Assembly (NCBI RefSeq): GCF_001499735.1
Contig: NZ_LN848257.1
Span: 3,869,250-3,933,249 of the forward strand
Length of the DNA: 64,000 nt
Direction: 5' to 3'
DNA from: Thiocapsa sp. KS1
Lineage (GTDB): Bacteria > Pseudomonadota > Gammaproteobacteria > Chromatiales > Chromatiaceae
Positions 29,977 through 40,074 of the stretch are shown here, in pieces; within the stretch, counting starts at the first letter, position 1; every line of letters starts with the position of its first letter. The notes under the pieces were generated by a model. It was given only the letters and a program-made list of their open reading frames with translations. It was not told the origin of the DNA and made no database searches. Position numbers and translations under genes: made by a program.

Positions 29977-32145
29977 TTGAACAAGTCCCCCCGAATCCAC
30001 GCAGCGTCCGGTCCGAGCGACGCCGCCGCGATCGTGCGCGGGCGTTTCCTCGGCGACTGCGCCCGTCTGCTCGCCGAGCGACTGCCGTCGCTCTGGGAGA
30101 CGCTGTTCGGGAAGCTGGACGACGCACTCCACAACCTTGCGGACAAGTCGACGAACGATCTCGGCTATCGGGTCTATTACGACGCCCGAGAGATCATCCT
30201 CAAGCAGCGCCGGCGTCTACAGAGCGATTTCCTGAGGCGTGTCGAGCAAGGGGCGGGTGATCTGATTGCGCGGGCCCGCGAGCCGGACCATGCGCGCGGG
30301 GCGAGCGCGGAGTCGGGGCTCGGTGATCTGAGCTTGCTTGCGGAGTCCGACCTCGAAGAGCTCCTGGCGAAGGAAAACCTGGTCTCGAAGGCCGAATCCC
30401 GGTATCGCCGCGAGCTGATGAAGATGGACCGCCGGCTTGCCGCAGTGTTGGGTCGGGGCGAGGTCGGTCTGGGCGAGAATCCCTTCGGCCCGGCTGCCCT
30501 CTGCAATGCGTTTGCAGACACCTTGGCGGCGCTGCCGCCATTCGAGCCGTCCGTCAAGCTGGTCGTCTACAAGCTCTTCGATCGGCATCTGATGGACCAG
30601 TTGGGCGACTTCTACCGCAGTTGCTTGACCGAGGTCGAGTCCCTTCCCGGCACAATCGCCGTCCCCGCCGCGAGTCCTCGCGAGACCGCGACATCGGTGT
30701 CGTCGGACCTCGGGCCGGGCCTGGACGCGCAGGGCCGCTCTCCGGACAGCCTCTCGATTCCGTTCGATGCGTTGCGGGCCTTGCTGGCACGCCAACGACC
30801 GGGCCGCGCCGCGCGGACGGGCACCGGCCGGGTGAAGGTCGCGACGGCCGAGCTGCTCGCCTTGCTGGACAGCCTGGATGTCGTCCCGGACCCCGCCACC
30901 GCGCATCCGGAAGCGGAGACCCGCATCCGCACGCGGTTGTCCGCGGCACTCTCGAGCGAGGATCGGCCGAGGCGTGCCTTGGCGGAACGCGACGAGGACA
31001 CGCTCGATCTGGTTTTTCTCTTCTTCGAGCATCTCTTGGCCGGCCGTGCGATTCCCGATCCCATCAAGATCCAGATCGGGAGGATGCAGATCCCGGTCGC
31101 GAAGATGGCGTTGCTGGACAAGGTCTTTTTTTCCGACGAGGCGCATCCCGCGCGCCTGTTGATCAACGACATCGGTCGAGCCGCAATCGGCTGGAACGAC
31201 GACGACGGACGCGGCCCGGACAGCCTCTACGGGATGATCGAGCGTGTCGTCGAGCGTTTGGTGCTGGACTTCGACGGTGATCCCAAGCTGTTTTCCCGAA
31301 TGAATCGCTATTTCAGTGCCTTTATTGCGCGAGAAGATGCCCGCGCCGAAGCCAGGGCCAGCTCTTTGGCCCATACGCGATCCGGCGACCTGCCCTGCGA
31401 TCGGCTCGATCCTGGCGCAGCCATCGTCGATGCCGAGCGGGCGGCCCCGCCGATGGATCCCGAACGGGCGCTGGTCGCCGCCGCGATCGCCGAGCGCTTG
31501 GCGCCTTACGCGCAGGTCCCGGCCACGGTCGAGACCCTCCTGCGCGAAGGCTGGTCCTTGGTTCTGCTGGAGGTCCATCGCTCCCGGGGCTCGGATGGCC
31601 CGGAATGGCAGGCGGCGCTCGAGCTCATCGATCGACTGCTCTGGAGTGTGAGTGCGAAGCGCACGGCGGAGGAGCGTCGTCAATTGCTGAATCGGATCCC
31701 GCGTTTGCTCGAGACCTTGCGTCGGCAGCTCGCCGAGGTCGGGTGCGATCCACGTCTTGCGGCGCGTTGGCTCGCGGAGCTGCAGACCCTGCATCTGGAC
31801 GTGCTTCAGGGGTCGGTACGCGGCGCCGTGCGCGGCGTTGTCGATGTGGCCGATGACCGGGCGAGCGCCGCGCCGCCCGGATGGGCGATTGGCGACTGGA
31901 TCGATTGGGCACGCGAGGACGCCGGCCGGGTCCGTCTGAAGCTGGTCGCTTGGAGTCCCGAGCGAGACGAGCTTTTGTTCGTCGACCGACAGGGGCAGTC
32001 CCCGACGCGTTTTTCCGCGCAGGGACTCGCCGAGGCGATCGGGGCCGGACGGGTCTCGATCCTGGGCAACGCCGCGACGCCGATGGCGGATCGGGCGTTG
32101 CGCGCGATGTTGACGCATCTACAAAAGGCCCCCTCCGATGGCTGA
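29977..32145 (+). CDS. DUF1631 family protein
   Basis: A 722-residue, largely helical protein. Landmarks of the DUF1631 family include YYDAREIILKQRRRLQSDFL near 67-86, FGPAALCNAFADTL near 167, PIKIQIGRMQIPVAKMALLD near 362 and FFSDEAHPARLLINDIGRAA. The C-terminal ~110 residues (RVRLKLVAWSPERDELLFVD) look like a PilZ-type barrel, so c-di-GMP signalling is possible. Start TTG 29977 is the best available in-frame codon; none is strong. The end overlaps nadC by 8 bp. Confidence 0.78.
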   Translation: MNKSPRIHAASGPSDAAAIVRGRFLGDCARLLAERLPSLWETLFGKLDDALHNLADKSTNDLGYRVYYDAREIILKQRRRLQSDFLRRVEQGAGDLIARAREPDHARGASAESGLGDLSLLAESDLEELLAKENLVSKAESRYRRELMKMDRRLAAVLGRGEVGLGENPFGPAALCNAFADTLAALPPFEPSVKLVVYKLFDRHLMDQLGDFYRSCLTEVESLPGTIAVPAASPRETATSVSSDLGPGLDAQGRSPDSLSIPFDALRALLARQRPGRAARTGTGRVKVATAELLALLDSLDVVPDPATAHPEAETRIRTRLSAALSSEDRPRRALAERDEDTLDLVFLFFEHLLAGRAIPDPIKIQIGRMQIPVAKMALLDKVFFSDEAHPARLLINDIGRAAIGWNDDDGRGPDSLYGMIERVVERLVLDFDGDPKLFSRMNRYFSAFIAREDARAEARASSLAHTRSGDLPCDRLDPGAAIVDAERAAPPMDPERALVAAAIAERLAPYAQVPATVETLLREGWSLVLLEVHRSRGSDGPEWQAALELIDRLLWSVSAKRTAEERRQLLNRIPRLLETLRRQLAEVGCDPRLAARWLAELQTLHLDVLQGSVRGAVRGVVDVADDRASAAPPGWAIGDWIDWAREDAGRVRLKLVAWSPERDELLFVDRQGQSPTRFSAQGLAEAIGAGRVSILGNAATPMADRALRAMLTHLQKAPSDG

Positions 32146-33031
32146 TTTCGACCATGCGACGAACCATTCGGGCCCGACCGCTCGCCCGGCACCCCTTCCG
32201 GACCCGCGTCTCATCGAGGCGCAGGTTCGTGCGGCGCTCGAGGAGGATGTCGGCGCCGGTGATCTGACCGCGGCCTTGTTGCCGCACGATCAGCGCGCCC
32301 GCGCCGAGCTGATCACGCGCGAGCCCGCGGTCCTCTGCGGATGTGCCTGGTTCGATACGGTGTTTCGGCTGCTTGACCCCGAGATTGCGGTCCGATGGGA
32401 GGTGGCGGACGGCGACCGTATCCGGCCCGGGCAGCGTCTCGCGCTGATCGAGGGGCGGTCGGCCGGTTTGCTCACCGGCGAGCGCACGGCCATGAATTAC
32501 CTCCAGACCCTCTCCGGGACGGCGACACGGGCGGCGGAATTCGCCGCCGCGATCGTCGGTTTGCCCGTGCAGGTGTTGGATACCCGCAAGACCCTGCCGG
32601 GTCTGCGCGTGCAGCAGAAGTACGCCGTGGCCTGCGGCGGTTGCCGCAATCATCGCATGGGTCTGTTCGACGCGATCCTGATCAAGGAAAACCACATCCT
32701 GGCGGCGGGCTCGATCCCGGCCGTGCTGGCCGCAGCGGGCGCTGCGGCCGGGGCCGGCGTGGATATTCAGATCGAGGTCGAGAGCCTCGACGAGCTGCAA
32801 ACGGCCTTGGCCGGCGGGGCGGAATCGATCCTTCTCGACAACTTCGCGCTCGGAGACCTGCGACTGGCGGTCGCCATGAGCGCGGGCCGCGCGCAGCTGG
32901 AAGCCTCGGGCGGGGTGACGCTCGCAACGATTCGGGCCATCGCCGAAACCGGTGTCGACCGCATCTCCGTCGGTGCACTGACGAAGGACGTGACGGCCGT
33001 CGATCTCTCGATGCGTTTTACGCCGGGTTAG
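32138..33031 (+). CDS. nadC: Nicotinate-nucleotide pyrophosphorylase (carboxylating)
   Basis: Converts quinolinate and PRPP to nicotinate mononucleotide in de novo NAD synthesis. The 297-residue protein has LDTRKTLPGLRVQQKYAVAC with GGCRNHRMGLFD, then ILIKENHI, IEVESLDEL, LLDNFA and LEASGGV, all type II phosphoribosyltransferase landmarks. It overlaps the end of the DUF1631 gene, so the two are coupled. Confidence 0.96.
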   Translation: MADFDHATNHSGPTARPAPLPDPRLIEAQVRAALEEDVGAGDLTAALLPHDQRARAELITREPAVLCGCAWFDTVFRLLDPEIAVRWEVADGDRIRPGQRLALIEGRSAGLLTGERTAMNYLQTLSGTATRAAEFAAAIVGLPVQVLDTRKTLPGLRVQQKYAVACGGCRNHRMGLFDAILIKENHILAAGSIPAVLAAAGAAAGAGVDIQIEVESLDELQTALAGGAESILLDNFALGDLRLAVAMSAGRAQLEASGGVTLATIRAIAETGVDRISVGALTKDVTAVDLSMRFTPG

Positions 33032-33071
33032 GTCGCGCGGATGATGCGACGCGCCGAGACCGTCGAGGCGG

Positions 33072-34277
33072 TCAGTCCGGCGGGTAGACCAGTCGCAGAC
33101 CCGAGCAGAGCTCGCGCGTGTCGGGCCCGATGCCGAACCGGTAGCTCGCTCGTCGCAGGCAGCCGAGGGTGTGGAGCGAGGCGCCGCGCAGGACGCCGTG
33201 CCCGTGCGTGAAGCCGGGCTCGGAGGTCCGTCGATCCGGGAAGGGGCGGAAATCCGGATAGGCATGGAAAGGGTTCGAGCACCACTCCCGGACGCGCCCC
33301 GTTCCTTCGAGCATGCCGCCCCGTGCGGCGACCTCCCATTGGTACTCATGCTGGAGCACCGCGCCGCTCTGTGCGCCGCCGAGGCTCGCCGCCCAAGCGG
33401 CATAGGCACGCGCCTCATGGCGGTTGACCCCGCAGACCGGCTGGTCCGGTACAAGTGCACAAGGACCGTTCAGGCCGATCTCGTACCAGGATCCTCGGGC
33501 ATCGCGTCGCCAGCCCAGCGGTGCCTCGGGGGGTACGACCTGCTCTGCCAGCCAAGCCCGTCCGTCGGTATCCCAGAGAGCAGGCTCTCGATAGCCGCCG
33601 GCCTCGATGAAGGCCAGGTATTCCGCGTTGTCGACCGGATGTCGGGCGATGCGAAAGCTCGCGAGCTCCACCGCCTGTGGCGGCAACTCGTTGTCGTAGG
33701 CGAACGGCTCGTGGCGCGAGCCGATGCGATAGTGTCCCTGAACGACCTCGACTTGGTCGTTGCGCGGTCGACAGGCGGCCAGGGTCGGTGTGATTCCCTC
33801 GCCTCGGGGGGTGTCTTCGATGGCTCGCAGCCGCAACAGTGCGATCATGCGTTCGTAGGTGCGCGCGGCTTCCTGCACCAGAAACCAAACCAGGCGGTCA
33901 TCGGCAAGCAAGGGATGATCCGCAAGTGCGCCCGGCGTGGCGAGGCGGCGCAGATGCTCGTCCTGGATCTCGGATGCCCAGGCGAGCAGATGCCCCGGCG
34001 GAGGCAGGGACGCACACTCCGCAGCCCGGTCGCCGACGGCGCCGTCAAAAAGATGACGAACGCGTGCGGTCAGCTCCGCATCGCCCGACACCACCTCGCG
34101 CAACCAGTAGGTCTCGCGATACACGGCATCGGCAAGCTGCCATCCGACGCAGCCGAGCGTCGCGTGGAAGGGGCGGTTGACGTCGGTCTCCGGGAGCGCG
34201 CGCACCAGCTCGCGGAGCAGCTCGTGCAGATGACCGAGGGTGCCGAGGATCTCCGGTCGAGTCGGGGGTGCGTTCAT
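33072..34277 (-). CDS. EgtB-like protein (DinB plus FGE-sulfatase) lacking the usual His ligands
   Basis: A 401-residue protein built like sulfoxide synthases EgtB/OvoA/SenA: an N-terminal DinB-like helical bundle (about 1-160) and a C-terminal formylglycine-generating-enzyme fold (FRIARHPVDNAEYLAFIEAG, REWCSNPFHAYPDFRPFP, then HGVLRGASLHTLGCLRRASY). Where EgtB proteins have the metal-binding histidines (WHLAHTTWFFE-type and HxxxH), this one has GWQLADAVYRETYW and QEAARTYERM. It therefore probably cannot bind iron in the standard way. It is the last gene of a minus-strand unit with cbpM, cbpA and an AAA ATPase. Confidence 0.8.
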   Translation of the reverse strand: MNAPPTRPEILGTLGHLHELLRELVRALPETDVNRPFHATLGCVGWQLADAVYRETYWLREVVSGDAELTARVRHLFDGAVGDRAAECASLPPPGHLLAWASEIQDEHLRRLATPGALADHPLLADDRLVWFLVQEAARTYERMIALLRLRAIEDTPRGEGITPTLAACRPRNDQVEVVQGHYRIGSRHEPFAYDNELPPQAVELASFRIARHPVDNAEYLAFIEAGGYREPALWDTDGRAWLAEQVVPPEAPLGWRRDARGSWYEIGLNGPCALVPDQPVCGVNRHEARAYAAWAASLGGAQSGAVLQHEYQWEVAARGGMLEGTGRVREWCSNPFHAYPDFRPFPDRRTSEPGFTHGHGVLRGASLHTLGCLRRASYRFGIGPDTRELCSGLRLVYPPD

Positions 34278-34346
34278 CGGGTGTCGAGGGTCCTTCTCGT
34301 TGCGCGGTCGGTCGACGGGTGCGGCAAGCCCCGCGCGGCGTTTGGA

Positions 34347-34691
34347 CTATCCGAGCTCGCGGGTGTGCGTTTGTCCGAGTTGGTGCTCCAGCGCACGGAG
34401 CCGCTCGCGCAGGTGCTCGAGCTCGTCGAGCAGATCCAGCGCAAGTGCGGTGCCGGCAAGGTTGAGATCGAGGTCGCGCCGCAGACGCACGGCTCGGCGG
34501 GCGCGGCGCACCGCGAAGCCGTCGAAGCGCCAATCGCCGGGTGCTTGACCCTCGGGGTGCAGGAGCCCCTCGGTCACCATCAGCCTCACCACGCGGCCGT
34601 TGGAGCCGCACAGCTGGGTTAGCTCGGAGAGGGTGACCGTGAGCCCCTCGTCGAGCACGATCCCGTCAATGCGTGTCTCGGTCTGCGTCAT
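34347..34691 (-). CDS. cbpM: Chaperone modulator CbpM
   Basis: A 114-residue MerR-like protein that in E. coli binds the J domain of CbpA and inhibits it. It has the helix-turn-helix-like core VTLSELTQLCGSNGRVVRLM followed by EGLLHPEG and a C-terminal helix DLLDELEHLRERLRALEHQL. It begins 3 bp after the cbpA stop, the standard pairing. Confidence 0.9.
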   Translation of the reverse strand: MTQTETRIDGIVLDEGLTVTLSELTQLCGSNGRVVRLMVTEGLLHPEGQAPGDWRFDGFAVRRARRAVRLRRDLDLNLAGTALALDLLDELEHLRERLRALEHQLGQTHTRELG

Positions 34692-34694
34692 GCC

Positions 34695-35621
34695 TCAGAC
34701 TCCCATCTCGGCCCTTGGGTTGAAGTGTAGACGTTCGGCCATCTCGCGATAAGCCGCCTTCGCGGCATCCGTGGTTGCAGGCGGGGTGACGATCTCGAGC
34801 ACGACCAGCGCGTCTCCGGCCGGCTCGCCCGGCAACCCCCGACCTTTCAAGCGCAGTCGCTGCCCGGACTGAGATCCCGGCGGGACCTTAAGGTTCACTG
34901 TTCCGCCGAGTGTCGGGACCGAGACGGACGCGCCGAGCGCAGCCTCCCAGGGCGCGATGGGCAGTCGCAGATGGATGTCCTTGCCGTCCGTGGTAAAGAG
35001 GCGGTGGGGATTGATCTCGACTTCAAGATAGAGATCGCCGGCATGACCGCCGTTGACGCCGGGGGCTCCTTGGCCGGCCAAGCGGATTTGGCGGCCCTGC
35101 GTGACGCCCGGCGGGATGCGCACGTTCAGGGTGCGGGTGCGCGATGTGACGCGCCCGTCGGAGCCGACCTCGGGGATGTCGAGGCGCAGCTGCCGCGTCG
35201 CGCCGCGAAAGGCGTCCTCGAGATCGATGGCGATGCGCACGGTCTGATCCTGGCCGCGGCGGCGGCGTTGAGCCTGGGCTCCGGGGTGAAACTCGCGTCC
35301 GAAGATGCTGGAAAAGAAGTCGCTGAACTCGGCCGCTTCGTCGGCACCGAAATGGAAGTCGTGATGAACACCGCCGGGCGGCGGGCGGAAATCCTGACCG
35401 GCGTGCCAACTGCTGCCGAGCGCATCGTAGGCGGCGCGCTTTTCCGGGTCGTGCAGGACCTCGTTGGCTTCGTTGATCTCTTTGAACCTGGCCTCGGCAT
35501 CGGGCTCCTTGCTGACGTCGGGGTGGAACTTGCGCGCCAGCTTTCGATAGGCTCGCTTGATCTCGGGCTGAGTGGCGTCCCGGGCCACGCCCAGCGTTTT
35601 ATAGTAGTCCTTGTATTCCAT
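34695..35621 (-). CDS. cbpA: DnaJ-like co-chaperone CbpA
   Basis: A 308-residue class B J-protein. The J domain (1-68, MEYKDYYKTLGVARDATQPE) carries the HPD motif in KFHPDVSKEPDA, and the C-terminal substrate-binding domains start near 118 (TVRIAIDLEDAFRGATRQL) and 195 (DIHLRLPIAPWEAALGASV). It lacks the zinc-finger region of DnaJ. It stimulates DnaK and, in E. coli, binds curved DNA. The ATG at 35621 lies 35 bp after the AAA ATPase stop, so the gene is likely co-transcribed with it. Confidence 0.94.
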   Translation of the reverse strand: MEYKDYYKTLGVARDATQPEIKRAYRKLARKFHPDVSKEPDAEARFKEINEANEVLHDPEKRAAYDALGSSWHAGQDFRPPPGGVHHDFHFGADEAAEFSDFFSSIFGREFHPGAQAQRRRRGQDQTVRIAIDLEDAFRGATRQLRLDIPEVGSDGRVTSRTRTLNVRIPPGVTQGRQIRLAGQGAPGVNGGHAGDLYLEVEINPHRLFTTDGKDIHLRLPIAPWEAALGASVSVPTLGGTVNLKVPPGSQSGQRLRLKGRGLPGEPAGDALVVLEIVTPPATTDAAKAAYREMAERLHFNPRAEMGV

Positions 35622-35656
35622 CGCAGCGCCTCGGAGGTTTGGCCAACACGCACCCG

Positions 35657-37312
35657 TCAACCCTGTGTCGTGGGGGGAGGTATGGGCTTGCGACGGTCAT
35701 TGCACGGGTTGGAGTCAAGTAAATGGGCCTCGGAGGGGCGCTCGGAATGCGGGGCGGATGGCTGGTCCGCCGACACGTCCTCGGTGGCCGACGCGCTGGC
35801 GTCTGCGGTGCCGGCCTGGTCATCCTGGTCTTGGGGGCCATGAGCCTGCACCGTTCGCCCCGATGCCCAGGCGCGCAGCGCTTGAAGCTGATGTTGCATG
35901 ACGACGGACAAGGGCTGGGTATTGGCGATCTCGCGCAGCAGGTCGCCCGTGGCGAGGCCATCCCCGGCGGTTGCGTCGGCATAGAGCGCGGAGACGACTG
36001 CCTGCTCGATGCCGGCGCCGGTGAAACCCTCGCTCGCCTCGGCGAGCCGTGCGAGGTCGAAGCGCTCGGGATCGAGTGCGCGCTTGCGCAGATGGATCGC
36101 GAAGATCTCGCGGCGCACGCGTGCGCCGGGCAGATCGACGAAGAAGATCTCGTCGACCCGTCCCTTGCGGATCAGCTCCGGCGGGAGTCGGGAGATGTCG
36201 TTCGCGGTGGCCGCCAGGAAGACACGTGTGCTGCGCTCCGCCATCCAGGTCAAAAGCGTACCGAGGATGCGCCGGCCGACACCCTCGTCCTCCGAGCCGG
36301 TGGCAATCCCCTTCTCGATTTCGTCGATCCAGAGGACGCAGGGCGACATGACATCGGCGGTCGCCAGGGCCTTGCGGAGGTTCTTCTCGCTCTCGCCGAT
36401 GTATTTGTCGTAGAGCGCACCGAAGTCCAGGCGCAGCAGCGGCACACCGAAGCGTCCGGCGACCGCCTTCGCCGCGAGACTCTTGCCGCCGCCCTGCACG
36501 CCCAAGAGGAGGACGCCGCGGGGGTGATCGCGTGTTCGGCCCGGATCCAGGAAGGCATCGCGGCGGCGGTCGATCCATGCCTTGAGCGTGCCGAGACCGG
36601 CCACGTCCGCGAAGGAGCGGGTGTCGTACTCGAAGCTGATGACCCCCTCGGGGCTCAGCAGATCGTACTTGGCGCGTTTGACAGCCTCGACATCCTCGTG
36701 GGTGATGGCGCCGTCGTGACGGATGGCATTGCGGATCAGTCGGCGGGCATCCGATTCGGTCACACCGAGCAGATTACCTGCAAGCTGGTCCACCGCATCG
36801 CGGCTGGTGCGGAAGCTGCGCCCGCTTGCGGAGTCCTGCCAGCGTTTTGCCTCCTCGCGAATCAGGCCCATGACGCGCTGACGGTCCGGCAGGCGCAGCC
36901 CGAACTGCACGCTCAGATGGCGCAGCTCGGGCGGCACCGCGAGCGCATGGCTGACCAGCACCAGGGTGCGGGGCAGGTCGGCGTAGCTCTGGGCGATCTC
37001 CTTCAGAAGCCGGACGTGCAGCGGATTGTCGAGATAGGGATGGAAGTCGAGCAGCAGATAGATGCCGCGCTCTTGTGTCGCGCGGATGTTGCGCAAGACC
37101 TCGGTCGGATCGGCGAGACGCTGCTGCGGCTCGGTGTCGATCTCGATGCGCCGCAGGCCCTCGGTGACCGACCAGCGAAAGGCCGGCTCAGCCAGACGCA
37201 GGGCGAGTCCGGCGAACAGCTCGACGACCCGCGGTTCTTCGATCGACTCGATGAGCACGATCGGGGTGTCCGAGCGGAGCAGAATCTCCAGATCATGCAG
37301 GTCCGGCATCAT
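35657..37312 (-). CDS. Ycf46-like AAA ATPase
   Basis: From ATG 37312 (MMPDLHDLEILLRSDTPIVL) it is about 551 residues; the open frame extends to 37510 with an unconserved leader. The N-terminal ~200 residues are an inactive-looking RecA-like domain (FHPYLDNPLHVRLLKEIAQ), the second half a full AAA module: Walker A GVQGGGKSLAAKAVAG, Walker B VLWIDEIEKG, and the sensor/Arg-finger region FLAATANDISRLPPELIRKG. A 60-residue Gln/Asp/Ser/Pro-rich tail follows. This matches Ycf46-type proteins, whose role is poorly defined. It heads the unit with cbpA, cbpM and the EgtB-like gene. Confidence 0.87.
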   Translation of the reverse strand: MMPDLHDLEILLRSDTPIVLIESIEEPRVVELFAGLALRLAEPAFRWSVTEGLRRIEIDTEPQQRLADPTEVLRNIRATQERGIYLLLDFHPYLDNPLHVRLLKEIAQSYADLPRTLVLVSHALAVPPELRHLSVQFGLRLPDRQRVMGLIREEAKRWQDSASGRSFRTSRDAVDQLAGNLLGVTESDARRLIRNAIRHDGAITHEDVEAVKRAKYDLLSPEGVISFEYDTRSFADVAGLGTLKAWIDRRRDAFLDPGRTRDHPRGVLLLGVQGGGKSLAAKAVAGRFGVPLLRLDFGALYDKYIGESEKNLRKALATADVMSPCVLWIDEIEKGIATGSEDEGVGRRILGTLLTWMAERSTRVFLAATANDISRLPPELIRKGRVDEIFFVDLPGARVRREIFAIHLRKRALDPERFDLARLAEASEGFTGAGIEQAVVSALYADATAGDGLATGDLLREIANTQPLSVVMQHQLQALRAWASGRTVQAHGPQDQDDQAGTADASASATEDVSADQPSAPHSERPSEAHLLDSNPCNDRRKPIPPPTTQG

Positions 37313-37606
37313 GGATCGCGGGGGCGCCTCGGGGTCGTCGGGACGTTGGAAAAGGTCCGGAGGCAGCGCGCGGCCTCCGTCGACGGCGACGCGGCACCGG
37401 GATCCGTGCGCCGGGGCTTGATCGTCCGCGGCGATCAGCATATCCAGTAACCCGCGTGGGTCACAAGCGCCGGAATCATGCACCGGCATGCGAGCGCGGC
37501 GCGAGGTCACCTCGTCGATCCCCGGCGTGCGAGGATCGCCTACAATGACGCTGCTCGAGACCAGGTCCCTTCCTTATCCAGATAGCCGCCGACTCAGAGA
37601 CCACTC

Positions 37607-39157
37607 ATGACCGCAAAAGACCACTTGATCATCTTCGACACGACCCTGCGCGACGGCGAGCAGAGTCCGGGCGCATCCATGACCCGCGACGAGAAGGTGC
37701 GCATCGCCAAGGCGTTGGAGCGGATGCGTGTCGATGTGATCGAGGCGGGGTTCCCCATCGCCAGTCCCGGTGACTTCGAGGCGGTGAAGGCGGTGGCGGA
37801 GACGGTCAAGGAGAGCCGGGTCTGCGGCCTTGCCCGTGCGCTCGACAAGGACATCGACCGGGCCGGCGAGGCGCTGGCGGGCGCGAACGCCGGGCGGATC
37901 CATACCTTTATCGCGACCTCGCCCATCCACATGCAGCGCAAGCTGAACATGACCCCGGATCAGGTGCTTGCGCAAGCGGTGCACGCCGTCCAGCGGGCGC
38001 GTCGTTATACCGACGATGTGGAGTTCTCGCCCGAGGACGCCGGACGCTCCGAGATCGACTTTCTGTGTCGGGTCCTCGAGGCGGTTATCGACGCCGGTGC
38101 CGGGACCGTCAATATCCCGGATACGGTGGGCTACAACATCCCGGATCAGTTCGGCAGCCTGATCCGAACCCTGCGCGAGCGCATCCCGAACGCCGACAAG
38201 GCGATCTTCTCGGTGCATTGTCACAACGATCTGGGGCTTGCGGTCGCCAACTCGCTCGCCGCCGTGCGCAACGGCGCCCGCCAGGTGGAATGCACCATCA
38301 ACGGTCTCGGCGAGCGTGCCGGCAACGCCGCGCTCGAGGAGATCGTGATGACGGTGCGCACCCGTCAGGATCTGTTCGACTGCCAAACGCGACTGGACAC
38401 CACCCAGATCATGAACTGCTCGCGCCTGGTCTCGGGCATCACGGGCTTCGCGGTTCAGCCGAATAAGGCGGTGGTGGGCGCCAACGCCTTCGCGCACGAG
38501 TCGGGCATCCATCAAGACGGCGTGCTCAAGCACCGCGAGACCTACGAGATCATGCGTGCCGAGGACGTGGGTTGGAACGCCAACCGCATGGTTATGGGCA
38601 AGCATTCGGGCCGCAACGCCTTTCGTACGCGGTTGCAGGAGCTCGGCATCGTCATGGGTTCGGAGGAGGATCTCAACGCCGCCTTCTCGCGCTTCAAGGA
38701 TCTGGCCGACAAGAAACACGAGATCTTCGACGAGGACCTTCAGGCGCTGGTCACGGACGCGACCCTGGACGCGACCAACGAGCGCGTGAAGCTGGTCTCG
38801 CTGCGGGTCTGCTCGGAGACCGGCGAGACCCCGTGCGCGAATCTGGTGCTCGCGTTCGACGGCGAGGAGCTGACCGGGACCGCCAGCGGCGGCGGACCCG
38901 TGGATGCGACCTTCAAGGCGATCGAGTCGATCGTCGACAGCGGGACGGTGTTGAAGCTCTACTCGGTCAATGCCATCACGAGCGGGACGGACGCCCAGGG
39001 CGAGGTGACGGTCAGGCTGGAGCGCGGGGGGCGGATCGTCAACGGTCAGGGTGCCGACACCGACATCGTCATCGCCTCGGCCAAGGCCTATATCAACGCC
39101 TGCAACAAGATCCTCCAGCCGGCACAACGCGCCCATCCGCAGACCGGCGACGTCTGA
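37607..39157 (+). CDS. leuA: 2-isopropylmalate synthase
   Basis: First committed enzyme of leucine synthesis, condensing acetyl-CoA and 2-oxoisovalerate. The 516-residue protein has the metal/substrate motif [16 protein letters not shown] near 10, [12 protein letters not shown], the metal ligands in [14 protein letters not shown], and GSGSG-region equivalent [20 protein letters not shown]. The C-terminal ~130 residues form the LeuA allosteric domain (leucine feedback). No leader-peptide attenuator was recognised in the short upstream region. Confidence 0.97.
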   Translation: MTAKDHLIIFDTTLRDGEQSPGASMTRDEKVRIAKALERMRVDVIEAGFPIASPGDFEAVKAVAETVKESRVCGLARALDKDIDRAGEALAGANAGRIHTFIATSPIHMQRKLNMTPDQVLAQAVHAVQRARRYTDDVEFSPEDAGRSEIDFLCRVLEAVIDAGAGTVNIPDTVGYNIPDQFGSLIRTLRERIPNADKAIFSVHCHNDLGLAVANSLAAVRNGARQVECTINGLGERAGNAALEEIVMTVRTRQDLFDCQTRLDTTQIMNCSRLVSGITGFAVQPNKAVVGANAFAHESGIHQDGVLKHRETYEIMRAEDVGWNANRMVMGKHSGRNAFRTRLQELGIVMGSEEDLNAAFSRFKDLADKKHEIFDEDLQALVTDATLDATNERVKLVSLRVCSETGETPCANLVLAFDGEELTGTASGGGPVDATFKAIESIVDSGTVLKLYSVNAITSGTDAQGEVTVRLERGGRIVNGQGADTDIVIASAKAYINACNKILQPAQRAHPQTGDV

Positions 39158-39162
39158 GGCGC

Positions 39163-40020
39163 ATGGCGATGGACGAGCATCGACGCTTGGGCTACTTGGG
39201 CGCAATGGGTGTCGATGTCTGGGTACCGCGCCATGTCGCGGCGGATGCCGTCGAGAGTCTCGACTCGATGGTCATCGGCTTACCCGCGGTGCCCGAGCCT
39301 GCGCCTGTCGCTCCGAGTCCGGCGACCACGCCCGAGCCATCTCCGGATCAACCGGCGCCGGTGCGGGCGGCGGATCCCGAGCGCGCGCCGGATCCGGTCT
39401 CACCGCAGGCGCTCAAGCCCGATCCGTTCGCAGGTGAAGGTTCCTCGTCGCGCCCTCCGGCCGGGATGGATTGGGATGCACTCGAGGCGGCGGTGTCGGG
39501 TTGCCGTGCCTGCGGACTCTGCGAGACCCGCACCAAGACCGTCTTCGGTGTGGGCAATCGCACCGCCGAGCTCCTGATCATCGGCGAGGCCCCGGGCGCG
39601 GACGAGGACCGTGCGGGCGAGCCCTTCGTCGGGCGTGCCGGTCAGCTGCTGAACCGCATGCTCGCGGCGATCGGCCTCGCGCGCGAGCAGGTCTACATCG
39701 CCAACCTGCTCAAGTGTCGCCCGCCGGGGAATCGCGATCCGCGTCCCGAGGAGGCCAAGCAGTGCGAGGCTTACCTAATGCGGCAGATCGCGCTGATCGG
39801 TCCGCGCTTGATCCTCTGCGTGGGGCGCGTGGCGGCTCAGCATGTCTTGCAGACGGATGCCCCTCTGGGAAGTCTGCGGGGGCGTTGGCTCGCTCTTCCG
39901 GGGGATGCGATCCCGCTGCGTGTAACCTATCATCCGGCTTATCTGCTGCGCTCGCCCGATCAGAAGGCAAAAGCCTGGGAGGATCTGGTCGCGGTCGCTC
40001 GGCGTTTGCGCGAGGGCTAG
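39163..40020 (+). CDS. Type-4 uracil-DNA glycosylase
   Basis: A 285-residue protein. The first ~100 residues are a Pro/Ala-rich, probably disordered stretch. The C-terminal ~185 residues are a type-4 [23 protein letters not shown] supplies two [4Fe-4S] cysteines, [20 protein letters not shown] is the catalytic motif A, and [17 protein letters not shown] and [12 protein letters not shown] follow, with [11 protein letters not shown] as the His motif B. It removes uracil from DNA. It lies 5 bp after leuA, so the two may be co-transcribed. Confidence 0.93.
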   Translation: MAMDEHRRLGYLGAMGVDVWVPRHVAADAVESLDSMVIGLPAVPEPAPVAPSPATTPEPSPDQPAPVRAADPERAPDPVSPQALKPDPFAGEGSSSRPPAGMDWDALEAAVSGCRACGLCETRTKTVFGVGNRTAELLIIGEAPGADEDRAGEPFVGRAGQLLNRMLAAIGLAREQVYIANLLKCRPPGNRDPRPEEAKQCEAYLMRQIALIGPRLILCVGRVAAQHVLQTDAPLGSLRGRWLALPGDAIPLRVTYHPAYLLRSPDQKAKAWEDLVAVARRLREG

Positions 40021-40074
40021 CGCACACTGATCGGCATCGGCAATGACAAAAAGCAACGCGATTGATATTATTTA

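Noticed and set aside
30217..32118. Minus-strand open frame opposite the DUF1631 gene
   Set aside because: Antisense shadow with a Gln/Arg/Asp-biased sequence and no recognisable domain.
35723..37450. Plus-strand open frame of 575 codons opposite the AAA ATPase
   Set aside because: Mirror of the ATPase codons; no ribosome site or domain, and the opposite strand has full AAA motifs.
37574..39205. Minus-strand open frame opposite leuA
   Set aside because: leuA on the plus strand is fully supported; the reverse frame has no motif.
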